The notes beneath the pieces were generated by a model. The model saw nothing but the letters and a program-made list of their open reading frames with translations. It ran no database searches and was not told where the DNA came from. From Actinomycetes bacterium (GTDB taxonomy: Bacteria; Actinomycetota; Acidimicrobiia; Acidimicrobiales; Ilumatobacteraceae), in NCBI GenBank assembly GCA_025359865.1, contig JANYDH010000189.1:1-64000 (forward strand): a stretch of 64,000 nt of DNA, read 5' to 3'. Position numbers and translations under genes: made by a program. This document shows positions 45,800-56,215 of this stretch, piece by piece (the first letter of the stretch is position 1; each line of letters begins with the position of its first letter).

Positions 45800-47215
45800 A
45801 TGACCACCTCCGATCTGTTCCACCTGTCGGCAATCGACGCGCTCGCCCGCTTCCGTAGCAAGGATTTATCGCCGGTGGAGCTGCTCGACGCGCTGATCGA
45901 ACGGATCGAGGCGCACGAGCCGACAATCAACGCGGTCTGTGATCGCCGCTACGACGAGGCGCGTCGAGAAGCAGAAGCCTCCGCCTCGCGCTACGCCGGC
46001 AACGGCAACGCAGCACGGCCGCTCGAGGGGCTGCCGGTGGCGGCGAAGGAAGAACAGCCGATGGCCGGGCGTGTGAACTCGTTCGGCTCGTTGATCTATG
46101 CCCACAACGTGGCCACCGAATCCCATCCCGTGATCGAACGAATCCAAGATGCCGGTGGCATCGTTCACATTCGCACCACCACGCCCGAGTTCAGTTGTGC
46201 CGGATTCACCCACAGCCGCATCTGGGGCGTCACCCGCAACCCGTGGAACACTGACTACACGCCGGGTGGATCTTCTGGTGGTTCCGGCGCAGCCTTGGCT
46301 GCCGGATATGCGCCGCTTGCCACTGGTTCCGACATCGGTGGGTCGATCCGCATCCCTGCATCGTTCTGCGGGGTAGTGGGATTCAAAGCACCGTTCGGCC
46401 GTGTGCCCGCAATGCCACCTTTCAACCTCGATCAGTACTGTCACGACGGCGTGATGGCGCGAACTGTGGCCGACTGCGCATTGCTGACGAACGCCATCAC
46501 GGGCAGGCACCCACACGACATCGCCTCGCTCCCCGACCCCCCGCAACTGCCTCTCGGCGCAGACTCGATCAGCGGCATGCGGATTGCGCTGTGCATGCGC
46601 CTCGGCGATTTCCCGCTCGAACCGGAGATCGAGGCCAACACTCGACGCTCGGCAGCAGCGCTCCAGGCTGCGGGAGCGACTGTTGTCGAGGTCGAATTGC
46701 CGTGGACGATGGAGGCGATCTACGCCGCAGCGCAGGCTCACTTCGGCACGATCTTCGGACCATCGGTGGGTGCCGAACTCGCGGACAACGCCAACCTGCT
46801 CACCACCTATGCACGGGCGTTTGCCCAGAACTTGTTGTCGTCGAAGTTGGGGTTCGTCGAAGGATTGACCCTCGAAGGCCAGATCTACCGCCCGCTCGGC
46901 GAACTGTTGAACGAGTTCGACGCGTTGATCTGTCCCACGATGGGGTCGCGAGGCTTCCCTGTCGGCGAGGACTACGTGAGCACCACGTGCACCGTCAACG
47001 ACGTGCCGCTTGCGAACTACATCCTCGGCGCGTTCACACTTCCGTTCAACATCGCCAGCCGTTGTCCCGTGATCTCGGTACCGTCAGGCGTGGCCGACAA
47101 CGCAGTGCCGACCGGCGTGCAGATCGTCGGGCGCACCTACGACGACGTCACGACGTTCCGTATCGCCCACGCCCTAGAAGCGGCAACCGGAGGCTTCGCT
47201 CATCCGGTGATGTGA
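45800..47215 (+). CDS. amidase signature family protein
   Basis: A 471-residue amidase. The catalytic triad regions are Lys in GLPVAAKEEQ, the serine-rich GGSSGGSGAALAAG and the nucleophile region GSDIGGSIRIPASFCG. ALICPTMGSRGFP and later conserved segments follow. The ATG at 45800 is preceded by AAGGA at a good distance. The frame is open 33 codons further, into the end of copy B, which is not credible. The substrate (amide, amino-acid amide) is unknown. Its promoter must lie in the 110 bp after the repeat element or in the element. Confidence 0.92.
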   Translation: MTTSDLFHLSAIDALARFRSKDLSPVELLDALIERIEAHEPTINAVCDRRYDEARREAEASASRYAGNGNAARPLEGLPVAAKEEQPMAGRVNSFGSLIYAHNVATESHPVIERIQDAGGIVHIRTTTPEFSCAGFTHSRIWGVTRNPWNTDYTPGGSSGGSGAALAAGYAPLATGSDIGGSIRIPASFCGVVGFKAPFGRVPAMPPFNLDQYCHDGVMARTVADCALLTNAITGRHPHDIASLPDPPQLPLGADSISGMRIALCMRLGDFPLEPEIEANTRRSAAALQAAGATVVEVELPWTMEAIYAAAQAHFGTIFGPSVGAELADNANLLTTYARAFAQNLLSSKLGFVEGLTLEGQIYRPLGELLNEFDALICPTMGSRGFPVGEDYVSTTCTVNDVPLANYILGAFTLPFNIASRCPVISVPSGVADNAVPTGVQIVGRTYDDVTTFRIAHALEAATGGFAHPVM

Positions 47216-47242
47216 GGCCCTTGGCCCGACGCGCTACGAACG

Positions 47243-48343
47243 CTACGAGGATGCACCGGAGTAACGGCGCAGACCACGAGACCACACCCACCGACTCAAC
47301 AGCCCGAGCACGACGGAACTCACAACGGCGATGGCCACGGTGCCGATGGTCAACCGGTTGGTGGCCGCCTCGGCTGGCACGGTAACTGCAAAGCCGATCG
47401 GCACCAGGAACGTCAAGCCAAATCGCATCCATCGCGGGTACACCCCGACGGGGTACTGGCCGGAACGAAACAGACCCTGGAACAGTTCTTGGATCTCGCC
47501 CACACGGAGGAGCGCGTCGGTTTCGTCGCTGAGTTGTACCAGCGCGACGATCAACACCACCATGCCCGCAATGATGTCGACGCCCTGCCAGATCTGCACC
47601 TGGCGAATGCTCACAAGCGTTTGTGCATCCGCAGGTTTCGTGAGGGCATAGTCGAGCGTGCCGCGTTGGATGCCCTCAACGAGTCGCTCCATGTTCGGTT
47701 GCACGATCATCCGCAGGATGCCGCCCACCATTGTGAACACACCCATCACGGCCAGCAACTCCGGTCGGCTCCAGCCCGCAAGCTCAGTGGTGCGACCGAA
47801 AACAACAGCGAGCCCAATGAGCCCAGCGCCGAGCGTGATCGATGACCGCAGCAGTTGCATGAAGACGTTCGCCCGGTACGTGGGGTCGAGCGTCGGGCGG
47901 AATGCAACAGACAGCACGACCGCGATGGGAACCCGCAGCACGATCACGATCACCTTCCATCCGGCAAACGATCCGAGGTCGTAGTGGACTGGTCGAAGCA
48001 GGTGGCCAGACAGTTCGCCCTCGCGGATCCTCGTTTCCCAACCGAGCGGCGTAAAGACGATGTTCATGTTGCGAACGAGGGTCCACACGATGAAGTAGGC
48101 AGCGAACGTTCCGGCGGTGTACCCCTCCACAGCGCCCCCGTTGGACGTGGCGATGGTGCGCCAGACAACGAGGTAGATCGTTGGCTCGACGACCATCCCG
48201 ATCATGAAGAAGTAGTTCGACGCTCGGTACTGGAACTGGGTCTGCATCGAGGTCTTGATCAACGCGACGTACAGCGCGAACATTGAACGAATCCGTCCGT
48301 CTCGAACAGGCGCCTGCATCGCGGTCGTGTCACTCATCATCAC
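47243..48343 (-). CDS. ABC-2 type permease that looks like a fusion of two permeases
   Basis: A 366-residue frame from the GTG at 48343 (ATGs follow at codons 2 and 3). The first part, about residues 20-150 (TQFQYRASNYFFM, TIREGELSGHLLRPVHYDL-like sequence), matches the first permease of the ATPase-permease-permease exporters with DUF990-type subunits. From YRANVFMQLL onward (AGWSRPELLAVMG, RGTLDYALTKPADAQ, YPVGVYPRWMRF, TVPAEAATNRL) it matches the second permease without its beginning. The simplest reading is a deletion that joined two adjacent genes in frame. With its ATPase broken, it is probably not functional. Confidence 0.75.
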   Translation of the reverse strand: MMMSDTTAMQAPVRDGRIRSMFALYVALIKTSMQTQFQYRASNYFFMIGMVVEPTIYLVVWRTIATSNGGAVEGYTAGTFAAYFIVWTLVRNMNIVFTPLGWETRIREGELSGHLLRPVHYDLGSFAGWKVIVIVLRVPIAVVLSVAFRPTLDPTYRANVFMQLLRSSITLGAGLIGLAVVFGRTTELAGWSRPELLAVMGVFTMVGGILRMIVQPNMERLVEGIQRGTLDYALTKPADAQTLVSIRQVQIWQGVDIIAGMVVLIVALVQLSDETDALLRVGEIQELFQGLFRSGQYPVGVYPRWMRFGLTFLVPIGFAVTVPAEAATNRLTIGTVAIAVVSSVVLGLLSRWVWSRGLRRYSGASS

Positions 48344-49192
48344 CTACCGATGTGGTCGCGTTGATAGCGGTACCCGTGGCGAAGACCTTCTCGATCACAT
48401 CGTCGATCGGGGGTCCTTGATGGTGAGATCGCTCACCGAATGATCGGCCAGCGGACGCGCCGTGATGTCCGCCACTTCATCGCGTGGCACGTGCAGCGAC
48501 GCGGTGTCACCATCGGTCGACACGACCTCTCCGTACCTTGACAGGTCCAGAACTGCTCGATCACCGATGTCGAATCGGACGATGATGGTCTTGGTCGCTG
48601 CGAACTCGACCGACAGCGCCGACAGCGCCGACAGGTTGCCATCGAACAGCACCGCAGGACGGTGCAGGAGTGATCCGGCGATCTCCATCTTCATCCGCTC
48701 ACCGAGCGACAGGTTCCGCACCGGCGCGTTGCCAAGCCCGCCGATGTCGAGCAGTTCGATCAGTTCATCACGCATTGCGACGAACTCACCTCGCGGGATC
48801 CGGTAGATAGCACGATTCAGTTCGAACGAATCGAGAGCGGGAAGATCCCATTGCAACTGGTTGCGGTTGCCCATCACGAGCGTCAGGCGGCCGAGCAGCG
48901 CCGCCTCCCTTCGGGATGGCAGATGCCCGAGCACCGTGGCCACTCCGCCGCTCGGCTGCAACAATCCCTACAGCATCTTCAGCGTCGCGGTCTTGCCTGC
49001 TCCGTTCGGCCCGAGAAAGCCAACGACTTCGCCCGGTGCAATGTCGAACGAGATATCGTCGTCGGCGCGAGCCTCGCGAGTCTTGCGGCGCACGAGGCTG
49101 CGCATCGATGCTTTCAGACCAGCATCGCGGACCGGTACTGCAAAAACCTTGGCCAGCTGGTCGACGTGGATACACGGGGCACCGGCGGTCAT
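48330..49192 (-). pseudogene. broken ABC-2 exporter ATPase
   Basis: The start at 49192 reads an ABC ATPase N-terminus with Walker [15 protein letters not shown]. It then meets an in-frame TAG at 48968-48970, and homologous sequence continues directly after it (LQPSGGVATVLGH, VMGNRNQLQWDLPALDSF, RNLSLGERMKMEIAGSLLHRP). At about 48644 the frame jumps from AVLF to DGNLSAL, so Walker B, D-loop and H-switch are absent. Near the end, a run of five G (48409-48413) appears to have lost one base: with six, the frame would read DPPIDDVIEKVFATG and finish at 48330, overlapping the permease start. Three lesions make it inactive. Confidence 0.85.
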
Positions 49193-49199
49193 GAGCTAC

Positions 49200-50957
49200 C
49201 TACCCTTGCCCTTGTGCTTGTCCCGCCTCGACCAGTTCGAGTTCCTCGCCCATATACAGCTCACGACATTTGGCGCGCTGCAGCTTGCCGCTGGAGGTCT
49301 TCGGCAAGGTGCCAGGGCGTACCAACATCACGTCACGCGGTGGCAACCCACAGACCTCGAGGGTGCGATGGTGGATGGCGTGACGCACGTCGTCAAGCGT
49401 GCGGGTGGCGTCGGCCATGCGGACTTCAGCGACGACGATGACGGTCTCTTTGCCCTTGTAGCCCTCCACGCCGAACGCGATGACGTTGCCGGCTCGCACT
49501 CCCTCGAGCGTGGCACACGCCCGTTCGATGTCTTCCGGAAACACGTTGCGCCCGCCGACGATGATGACGTCCTTGATCCGGCCACACAGGATCAGTTCGC
49601 CGTGAAGCAGATACGCAAGATCGCCTGTGCACAGCCACCCATCGCGAAAGAGCGCGTCGGTAGCATCCGGTCGCTTGTAGTACCCGGGCGTGACCGACGT
49701 TCCCCGGAGGAGCAACTCGCCGACATGGCGCTCCGGAAGCTCGCCGTAGGTCACGGGGTCGACGACCCTCATCTCCAGTCCGGGGACGGCCCAGCCGAGC
49801 AAAGGCAGCCGGCGCACATCGAGTTCCTCCTCGGCGTCAGCCAGTTCAAGTGGCTTCGCGATACCGTCGCGCTCGAGCACCTTGCGATCAACAGAATCGG
49901 TCACGAGACCGCGATGCCGCTTGGGGAAGGCTCCACCGATGGCCACCTCGGCCATACCGAACGCCGGGAACACACTGCCGGCCCGAAACCCGAACGGCTC
50001 GGCTGCTTCAACGAACGCCTCGACCGCTGCCGGGTCGACCGGTTCGGCTCCGCTGAGGGCAAGTGTGAGCGTGGACAGGTCGAGCCCTTCTGCACGTTTG
50101 AGGGCGCGGGTCGCGAGCACCCAGGCGAAGTTCGGGCCGGCGGTGGCTGTGCCTCGCCAGTCGCTGATCCACTGCATCCAATGCCCGGGCTTCGCCAGGA
50201 AGTCTTGCGGCGCCGCCTGAACCAGTTGCACGCCGCGAGTCATCGGGATCGAGAGAAAACCGACCAGGCCCATGTCGTGATACAGCGGCAGCCACGAGAC
50301 CATCACCTCATCGAGCGACAACTCGGCGGCGGCACACGAAGCATCGATATTGGCGCGTAGCACCCGGTCGGGAATCATCACCCCCTTCGGCTCGCTCGTC
50401 GAGCCGCTGGTGTACTGCAAGATGACGAGCCGCTCGGGATCGTTTGCAGGAAGCTCGAGTTTCGATGCACCTGGGTGGCCGGGGCCAGGTAGGACCGCCG
50501 CCATTGCTTCGATGGGCGGATCGCCTGGGGCCGATGTGTACAGCCCCGCCAGCATGTCGTCGATCAACACCAACTTCGCATCGCCATGGCGAATTCGTGA
50601 CCGGGTGCTCTCAATGAACACGTCGAGCGATCCCATTCGCATTGGCAGTGGCAGCACCATGCTCGCGACGCCGGCCAGCCAACATCCTTGGATGATGGTG
50701 ATCAACGGCCGACTGGTCGGCCCGAGAATGGCGACATGATCGCCCGGCACAAGACCACGTGCTTGTAACGCGGCACCGACCGCCCTGGCCTCGTCGTGAA
50801 TCTGCGCCCACGACACGAAGTCGTTGCCATCGGCGGGCGCAATCGACTGGCCGACAAATCGTACTCCCGTCGGCCGGTCGGCCGCGGTGATAAGGCGTTC
50901 GATGATCGACGATGATCCGCCGGAAGGACCGGTAGTCATCGGTTCGGTGACGGACAT
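49200..50957 (-). CDS. fatty-acyl-AMP ligase-like AMP-dependent synthetase
   Basis: A 585-residue adenylating enzyme. The P-loop is QYTSGSTSEPKGVM, followed by SWLPLYHDMGLVG, the adenine motif region GSVFPAFGMAEVAIGG and the hinge/A8 region CTGDLAYLLHGELILCGRIKDVIIVGGRNVFPEDIE. The C-terminal lysine motif is LPKTSSGKLQRAKC. The HDMGL form and overall arrangement fit the FAAL/FadD branch that activates fatty acids for polyketide or lipid assembly, but a CoA ligase is possible. The ATG at 50957 was chosen; the frame continues far upstream as antisense to leuS. It is divergent from leuS. Confidence 0.88.
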   Translation of the reverse strand: MSVTEPMTTGPSGGSSSIIERLITAADRPTGVRFVGQSIAPADGNDFVSWAQIHDEARAVGAALQARGLVPGDHVAILGPTSRPLITIIQGCWLAGVASMVLPLPMRMGSLDVFIESTRSRIRHGDAKLVLIDDMLAGLYTSAPGDPPIEAMAAVLPGPGHPGASKLELPANDPERLVILQYTSGSTSEPKGVMIPDRVLRANIDASCAAAELSLDEVMVSWLPLYHDMGLVGFLSIPMTRGVQLVQAAPQDFLAKPGHWMQWISDWRGTATAGPNFAWVLATRALKRAEGLDLSTLTLALSGAEPVDPAAVEAFVEAAEPFGFRAGSVFPAFGMAEVAIGGAFPKRHRGLVTDSVDRKVLERDGIAKPLELADAEEELDVRRLPLLGWAVPGLEMRVVDPVTYGELPERHVGELLLRGTSVTPGYYKRPDATDALFRDGWLCTGDLAYLLHGELILCGRIKDVIIVGGRNVFPEDIERACATLEGVRAGNVIAFGVEGYKGKETVIVVAEVRMADATRTLDDVRHAIHHRTLEVCGLPPRDVMLVRPGTLPKTSSGKLQRAKCRELYMGEELELVEAGQAQGQG

Positions 50958-50990
50958 GAAACAACACCGTACTGCCGGGGCCCCCGTCCG

Positions 50991-51005
50991 TAGAATCCCT
51001 GTGCG
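50991..51005 (+). promoter_or_regulatory. candidate -10 element of leuS
   Basis: TAGAAT at 50991-50996 lies nine bases before the leuS ATG. Transcription would begin close to the start codon, so the message may be leaderless or nearly so. There is no Shine-Dalgarno, and the upstream hexamer at -35 is weak. Confidence 0.4.
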
Positions 51006-53873
51006 ATGAACCAAGACTCCCCGACCACCCGTGCACCGGACCCCGACTCCGACTCCGATCAGCACCAGTACGCGCACCGGTACACGGGTGCGCTCGCCCA
51101 ACAGATTGAAGCCCGTTGGCAGGATTGGTGGGACGAACATCACACATTCGAGACTCCGAACCCCTCGGGGCCGCTGGCCGATGCCGAGCGTCTCGGCGAT
51201 CGTCCGAAGTTGTTCGTGCTCGACATGTTCCCCTACCCGAGCGGCACCGGTCTGCATGTCGGCCACCCGCTCGGGTTCATCGGCACCGATGTATACAGCC
51301 GGTTTCAACGGATGGCCGGCTACAACGTGCTGTACTCGATGGGCTTCGATGCGTTCGGGTTGCCGGCTGAGCAGTTCGCCGTGCAGACCGGCCAGCACCC
51401 GGCCATCACCACCGCCGAGAACGTAGTCAACATGCGCCGCCAACTCCGCCGCATCGGGCTCAGCCATGATCCGCGGCGCAGCATCGAGACCACCGACCCG
51501 GCGTACTACCGCTGGACCCAATGGATCTTCAGCCAGATCTTCAATGCCTGGTACGACACCGATACCCAGCGAGCCCGCCCGGTGGCCGATCTTGTCGCGC
51601 AGTTCGAGGCCGAAAGCCGCCCCACTCCCGACGGGCGTCCGTGGTCGGACTTGTCGTCGAATGAACGGGTGAGGATCATCGATGGATACCGGTTGGTGTA
51701 CATCAGCGAAGCGCCTGTCAACTGGTGTCCGGGTCTCGGCACCGTCGTCGCCAACGAGGAGGTTACCGCTGACGGACGAAGCGATCGCGGCAATTTCCCC
51801 GTGTTCAAACGGAACATGCGCCAGTGGATGATGCGCATCACCGCCTACGCCGACCGACTGATCGACGATCTCGACCTGCTCGACTGGACCGACTCGATCA
51901 AAGCCATGCAGCGCAACTGGATCGGTCGTAGCGAGGGTGCACGTGTGCGCTTCGCTTCGCCGGCGGGGCCGATCACGGTGTTCACGACGCGGCCCGACAC
52001 ATTGTTCGGCGCCTCGTTCATGGTGCTCGCTCCCGAGCATCCGTTGGTCGACACGCTCACCACCCCTGAGCAGCGACAGGCTGTGGCCGACTATCGGCGA
52101 ACCGCCTCCGCGAAGAGCGACGTCGCTCGCCAGGTCGTCGACAAGACCAAGACTGGCGTCTTCACAGGCAGCACAGCCACCAATCCGGTCAACGGCGAAC
52201 AGATCCCCGTGTGGGTGGCCGACTACGTGCTCATGGGGTATGGCACCGGAGCGATCATGGCGGTGCCATGTGGCGACGAGCGAGATTTCGAGTTCGCACG
52301 TCAGTTCGGCCTGCAGATCCCGGCCATCCAGCAGCCACCACCCGCATGGTTCGACGGCCACAGCATCGGTCCCAGCCTTGATACTCGGCACTGGCCCCAG
52401 GCGTTCGTCGGTGATGCCCCATACGTCAACAGCACCAACGGTCAACTCGACCTCAACGGCATCACCAACGTCGCCGCGGCCACACATCAGACCAATGACT
52501 GGCTCGTCGCCCACGGGCAGGGTGAACCAACCATCAACTACAAGCTGCGTGACTGGCTGTTCAGCCGGCAGCGCTACTGGGGCGAGCCGTTCCCGATCGT
52601 GTACGACGAGCACGGCAATCCACATACCCTTCCCGATGCGCTACTGCCATTGGAGCTTCCCCCGACCGACGACTTCGCGCCGCGCACGTTCGACCCCGAC
52701 GACGCTCAGTCCAATCCGGAAAGCCCGCTCGACCGTCTCGATTGGTGGGTCGATGTCGAACTCGATCTCGGCGACGGCCCGAAGCGGTACCGGCGCGATA
52801 CGAACGTAATGCCCCAATGGGCAGGCAGTTGTTGGTACGAACTGCGATACCTCGACCCAACCAACGAAGCATGCTTCGTCGACCGCGATGTCGAGCAGTA
52901 CTGGATGGGCCCTCAAGGCGATGGCCACCCCGGCGGCGTCGACCTCTACGTCGGGGGCGTCGAGCACGCCGTGCTTCACCTGCTGTACGCCCGCTTCTGG
53001 CACAAGGTACTGCACGATCTGGGGTACGTCAGCTCCATCGAGCCATATCACCGTTTGTTCAACCAGGGCTACATCCTGGCAGCCGCGTTCAAGGACGAAC
53101 GCGAGATCTATGTCGATGCGTTCGGCGTGGAGGAACGCGACGGACAGTTCTTCTACGAAGGCACCGCGGTGTCTCGCGAGTGGGGCAAGATGGGCAAGAG
53201 CCTCAAGAACGCGGTTTCGCCCGACGAGATCTACGACGCGTACGGGGCCGACACCCTGCGCCTCTATGAGATGGCGATGGGCCCGCTCGATGCCTCACGG
53301 CCGTGGGAAACCCGTGACGTGATCGGCATGTACCGATTCCTGCAGCGTGTGTGGCGCAATCTCGTGGACGAAGAGAGCGGCACCGTCCGGTCGGACCTAC
53401 CCGCACTCGACGATGCCACGAACCGAGCGTTGCACCGCACGATCGACGGTGTCCGTCGGGATATGGGCGACCTGAAGTTCAACACTGCAATCGCCAAGCT
53501 GATCGAACTGAACAACCACCTCACCAAGTTGGGAGGATGCCCCCGCGACATAGCCGAGCAGATGGCGCTGATGCTGTCTCCGTTGACCCCCCACATCGCC
53601 GAGGAACTCTGGCAACTGCTCGGCCACACCGACTCGATCACCTACGAACCGTTCCCGCAGGCCGATGCCGCCCTACTGATCGACGACACGATCCTCGTAC
53701 CAGTACAGGTCGACGGAAAGGTGCGGTCACGCATCACGGTCACCGCCGATGCCGACGACGACGCAGTCCGACAGGCTGCTCTTGCCGACCCCAAGGTGAT
53801 CATCGCACTCGGAAATTCGTCGCCACGCAAGGTGATCGTGGTCCCTGGTCGACTGGTGAACATCGTCACGTGA
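51006..53873 (+). CDS. leuS: leucyl-tRNA synthetase
   Basis: A 955-residue class I synthetase. The HIGH-type motif lies in [29 protein letters not shown] follows, and the editing domain contains [15 protein letters not shown] and [32 protein letters not shown] and [12 protein letters not shown] lie in the core. The KMSKS loop appears as KMGKS ([14 protein letters not shown], about residues 728-732). An anticodon-binding domain and C-terminal tRNA-binding domain finish the protein. It charges tRNA-Leu. It is divergent from the acyl-AMP ligase and followed after 36 bp by the thioredoxin-like gene. Confidence 0.97.
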   Translation: MNQDSPTTRAPDPDSDSDQHQYAHRYTGALAQQIEARWQDWWDEHHTFETPNPSGPLADAERLGDRPKLFVLDMFPYPSGTGLHVGHPLGFIGTDVYSRFQRMAGYNVLYSMGFDAFGLPAEQFAVQTGQHPAITTAENVVNMRRQLRRIGLSHDPRRSIETTDPAYYRWTQWIFSQIFNAWYDTDTQRARPVADLVAQFEAESRPTPDGRPWSDLSSNERVRIIDGYRLVYISEAPVNWCPGLGTVVANEEVTADGRSDRGNFPVFKRNMRQWMMRITAYADRLIDDLDLLDWTDSIKAMQRNWIGRSEGARVRFASPAGPITVFTTRPDTLFGASFMVLAPEHPLVDTLTTPEQRQAVADYRRTASAKSDVARQVVDKTKTGVFTGSTATNPVNGEQIPVWVADYVLMGYGTGAIMAVPCGDERDFEFARQFGLQIPAIQQPPPAWFDGHSIGPSLDTRHWPQAFVGDAPYVNSTNGQLDLNGITNVAAATHQTNDWLVAHGQGEPTINYKLRDWLFSRQRYWGEPFPIVYDEHGNPHTLPDALLPLELPPTDDFAPRTFDPDDAQSNPESPLDRLDWWVDVELDLGDGPKRYRRDTNVMPQWAGSCWYELRYLDPTNEACFVDRDVEQYWMGPQGDGHPGGVDLYVGGVEHAVLHLLYARFWHKVLHDLGYVSSIEPYHRLFNQGYILAAAFKDEREIYVDAFGVEERDGQFFYEGTAVSREWGKMGKSLKNAVSPDEIYDAYGADTLRLYEMAMGPLDASRPWETRDVIGMYRFLQRVWRNLVDEESGTVRSDLPALDDATNRALHRTIDGVRRDMGDLKFNTAIAKLIELNNHLTKLGGCPRDIAEQMALMLSPLTPHIAEELWQLLGHTDSITYEPFPQADAALLIDDTILVPVQVDGKVRSRITVTADADDDAVRQAALADPKVIIALGNSSPRKVIVVPGRLVNIVT

Positions 53874-53909
53874 TGGAACTCCGACAACCCGATCAGCGAC
53901 AATGATCAC

Positions 53910-54617
53910 GTGAACTCGCGCCAGGACTCCAAACCCGTCTCCACCGGATCGTCATCGTCCACGATCTGGATCATCGGTGGCATCGTCGCGCTCCTCGTCG
54001 TCGCCGCTGGAACCGTGGCGATCGTGTCATCGACCGACAACGCCGCCACGCCGACGTCGGTCACCGTTACCTCCGTGAACGACCAAGGCACCGTCGATAC
54101 GGTGGTGCTCAAACAGACTCAGCCCGTTCAGGTGGCCGGGGGTGGATTGCCCCCACTCGGCGACAGTACAGGTGCAGGCGACCCGGCGTTCGGCCAGCAG
54201 GCACCATCGCTAGTAGGCAAGTCGTTCGACGGCTCACCGGTCACCGTGTCACCCGGCAAGGCAACGCTCATCGTGTTCCTGGCCCATTGGTGCCCGCACT
54301 GCCAACGCGAAGTGCCGCGCTTGGTGTCGTGGTTCCAACTCGGCCAAGTGCCCACAGGGCTCGACGTCATCGGGGTCGCCACCGCCACCACGACCACCCG
54401 CGACAACTACCCTCCATCGGTGTGGCTGCAGCGTGAAACGTTCCCGTGGCCGATCTTGGCCGACAGCGACACGCAGACTGCGGCAACTGCGTTCGGACTC
54501 GACAGTTTTCCGTTCTTCGTGCTCGTCGATGCAACCGGCAAGGTCGTGCTCCGCCAAGCCGGTGAAGTCGAGACGGCCGACCTGACCGCCAAGATCAACG
54601 CCGCACTGGGCAATTGA
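53910..54617 (+). CDS. membrane-anchored thioredoxin/TlpA-like protein
   Basis: A 235-residue protein. One N-terminal helix (IWIIGGIVALLVVAAGTVAIV) anchors it and a linker leads to a thioredoxin fold with active site FLAHWCPHCQREVPR. The cis-Pro region is DSFPFFVLVDATGKVV, and AGEVETADLTAKI ends the fold. WCPHC suggests a thiol oxidoreductase outside the membrane. The GTG start at 53910 lies 36 bp after leuS. Confidence 0.87.
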   Translation: MNSRQDSKPVSTGSSSSTIWIIGGIVALLVVAAGTVAIVSSTDNAATPTSVTVTSVNDQGTVDTVVLKQTQPVQVAGGGLPPLGDSTGAGDPAFGQQAPSLVGKSFDGSPVTVSPGKATLIVFLAHWCPHCQREVPRLVSWFQLGQVPTGLDVIGVATATTTTRDNYPPSVWLQRETFPWPILADSDTQTAATAFGLDSFPFFVLVDATGKVVLRQAGEVETADLTAKINAALGN

Positions 54618-54759
54618 CAGCGAAACGGCTTGGTCGTCCAGAGCAGGAAGGCTGCACGCGGTCGGCCTCGATGCTCACGCCGAAGTCAACGTACTCCCAC
54701 CAACTTCTTACCAAGGGTTTCGCTGCGCCGACCGAGTTCGACGTCACAATTTCACTGGC

Positions 54760-56169
54760 ATGAACATTCGCATGGTGCTCACCAGACAGGGCCAGCGCGA
54801 ACGCGCTCGGGTCGAGCCAATCGATCCGCTGTTGAGGATCGTGGCACAACGAGCCGACCAGGACCTGGCAGATCTCGACGCGCCTTGCGATGACCTGCCA
54901 AGCGCCGGCAAACGACAACGAGGCAAACGACAACGCGCTCGGTGTGTGGCCCTGCGCCTTCTGCTCGTGGTGATGCTCCCCGTGATGTGGTCGTACGGGC
55001 GAGCGCTCACCGGGCCGGGTAGCGACAGCCTGCAAGCCCGCACCGTCGAATGGGCTCGCGACAACCACCTCGGCTGGGCAGTCGACCGCGCCGAGAAATG
55101 GTGGTTTGAAAATCATCAGGCCAAGGTGGGCGGCACCCCCGACTTGTCCGCCGGACCGGAGGTCATCTCGATCCCGTCCGGACCGGTAGCCGCCCCTGCA
55201 GCGACGCCCGCTACACCAGTCGTGCTCTCGAGCGCGCCACCGGTAGCGCCGCTGGGCCTCGGAGTTGACGTTGCGACCACACTTGGCACCGACCTCGCCA
55301 GTGTGCCAACGACCCTTGCAGATCTCCGTTCTGGCCACCTGCATCTGCCCGCAGCACTCGTTACGCCGGCCGCAGAACCCGTTGCCGGTGAAGGGCAATG
55401 GGCCCCTCTCGGCCCGAACGTAGGCGGCATCCCAGGCGCCTTCGTCACGTCGATCCGTCCTGATGCCGAACACACCTCGGTTCTCGACGCCGTCGTCTGG
55501 ATCGATCCCACGGTGTTCAGCCTGCGCCAATACCCGGGCACGAAGATTCCCGGGGCCCCATGGGACCGTCCGGACCATGTTGAAGCCGGCCGTCAGGCAG
55601 GTCTGGTGGCTGCCTTCGCCGGCGGCTTCCGGTTGCGAGACTCCAATGGCGGGATCATCATCGGGCACCGCACGTTGCAACAGATGCGGGACGGCGGAGC
55701 CACCTTGGCCATCGATGACAACGGGATGCCCAGCGTTGGCGCGTGGGGCGTCGACATCACCAACTCAGCCAACATCGACTCAGCCCGCCAAAGCCTCGAC
55801 CTCATCGTCATCGACGGCACACCCGTACCCGACCTGTCCACCGACGCCAACCGCAAATGGGGTTTCACGGGACCAGCAAACAAGACTGCGGTCTGGCGGT
55901 CCGGTGTCGGCGTCCGCGCCGATGGCGCCCTCGTCTGGGTCGGCGGAAACGGGTTTACCATCGAGACCCTGGCCGAAACCCTCGTCCGAGCCGGAGCGAT
56001 CCGAGGAATGCAACTCGAGATCAACCAGGAGTGGGTGCAGTTCAACACCTACGCCACAGGGGCCGACGGCCAGGTTCATGGTCAACGACTGATGAAGGGG
56101 ATGCAGCACACCGGTGACCGCTGGCTCACGGAAGACACTCGCGACTTCATCGCAGTGTTCACCCGCTAA
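54760..56169 (+). CDS. phosphodiester glycosidase (NAGPA-domain) exported protein
   Basis: A 469-residue protein. An unusual charged N-terminus of about 60 residues precedes one helix (LRLLLVVMLPVMWSYG), and an Ala/Pro linker leads to the C-terminal domain. That domain has AAFAGGFRLRDSNGGIIIG, LAIDDNGMPSVGAWG, GVGVRADGALVWVGG and MQLEINQEWVQFNTY, in keeping with the NAGPA/DUF2233 fold that cleaves sugar phosphodiesters. The ATG at 54760 is the first; a start nearer the helix is possible. The enzyme would act outside the cytoplasm. Confidence 0.75.
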   Translation: MNIRMVLTRQGQRERARVEPIDPLLRIVAQRADQDLADLDAPCDDLPSAGKRQRGKRQRARCVALRLLLVVMLPVMWSYGRALTGPGSDSLQARTVEWARDNHLGWAVDRAEKWWFENHQAKVGGTPDLSAGPEVISIPSGPVAAPAATPATPVVLSSAPPVAPLGLGVDVATTLGTDLASVPTTLADLRSGHLHLPAALVTPAAEPVAGEGQWAPLGPNVGGIPGAFVTSIRPDAEHTSVLDAVVWIDPTVFSLRQYPGTKIPGAPWDRPDHVEAGRQAGLVAAFAGGFRLRDSNGGIIIGHRTLQQMRDGGATLAIDDNGMPSVGAWGVDITNSANIDSARQSLDLIVIDGTPVPDLSTDANRKWGFTGPANKTAVWRSGVGVRADGALVWVGGNGFTIETLAETLVRAGAIRGMQLEINQEWVQFNTYATGADGQVHGQRLMKGMQHTGDRWLTEDTRDFIAVFTR

Positions 56170-56215
56170 ACCCAAACCGGTCATGTGTTCACGGCGAACG
56201 GGTAACGTCGCGGAC

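Noticed and set aside
50958-52625. Minus-strand extension of the acyl-AMP ligase frame by 556 codons
   Set aside because: It runs antisense through leuS; the family similarity starts at the ATG at 50957.
54595-55680. 361-codon minus-strand frame opposite the NAGPA-domain gene
   Set aside because: No domain or motif; the plus-strand gene has clear family features.
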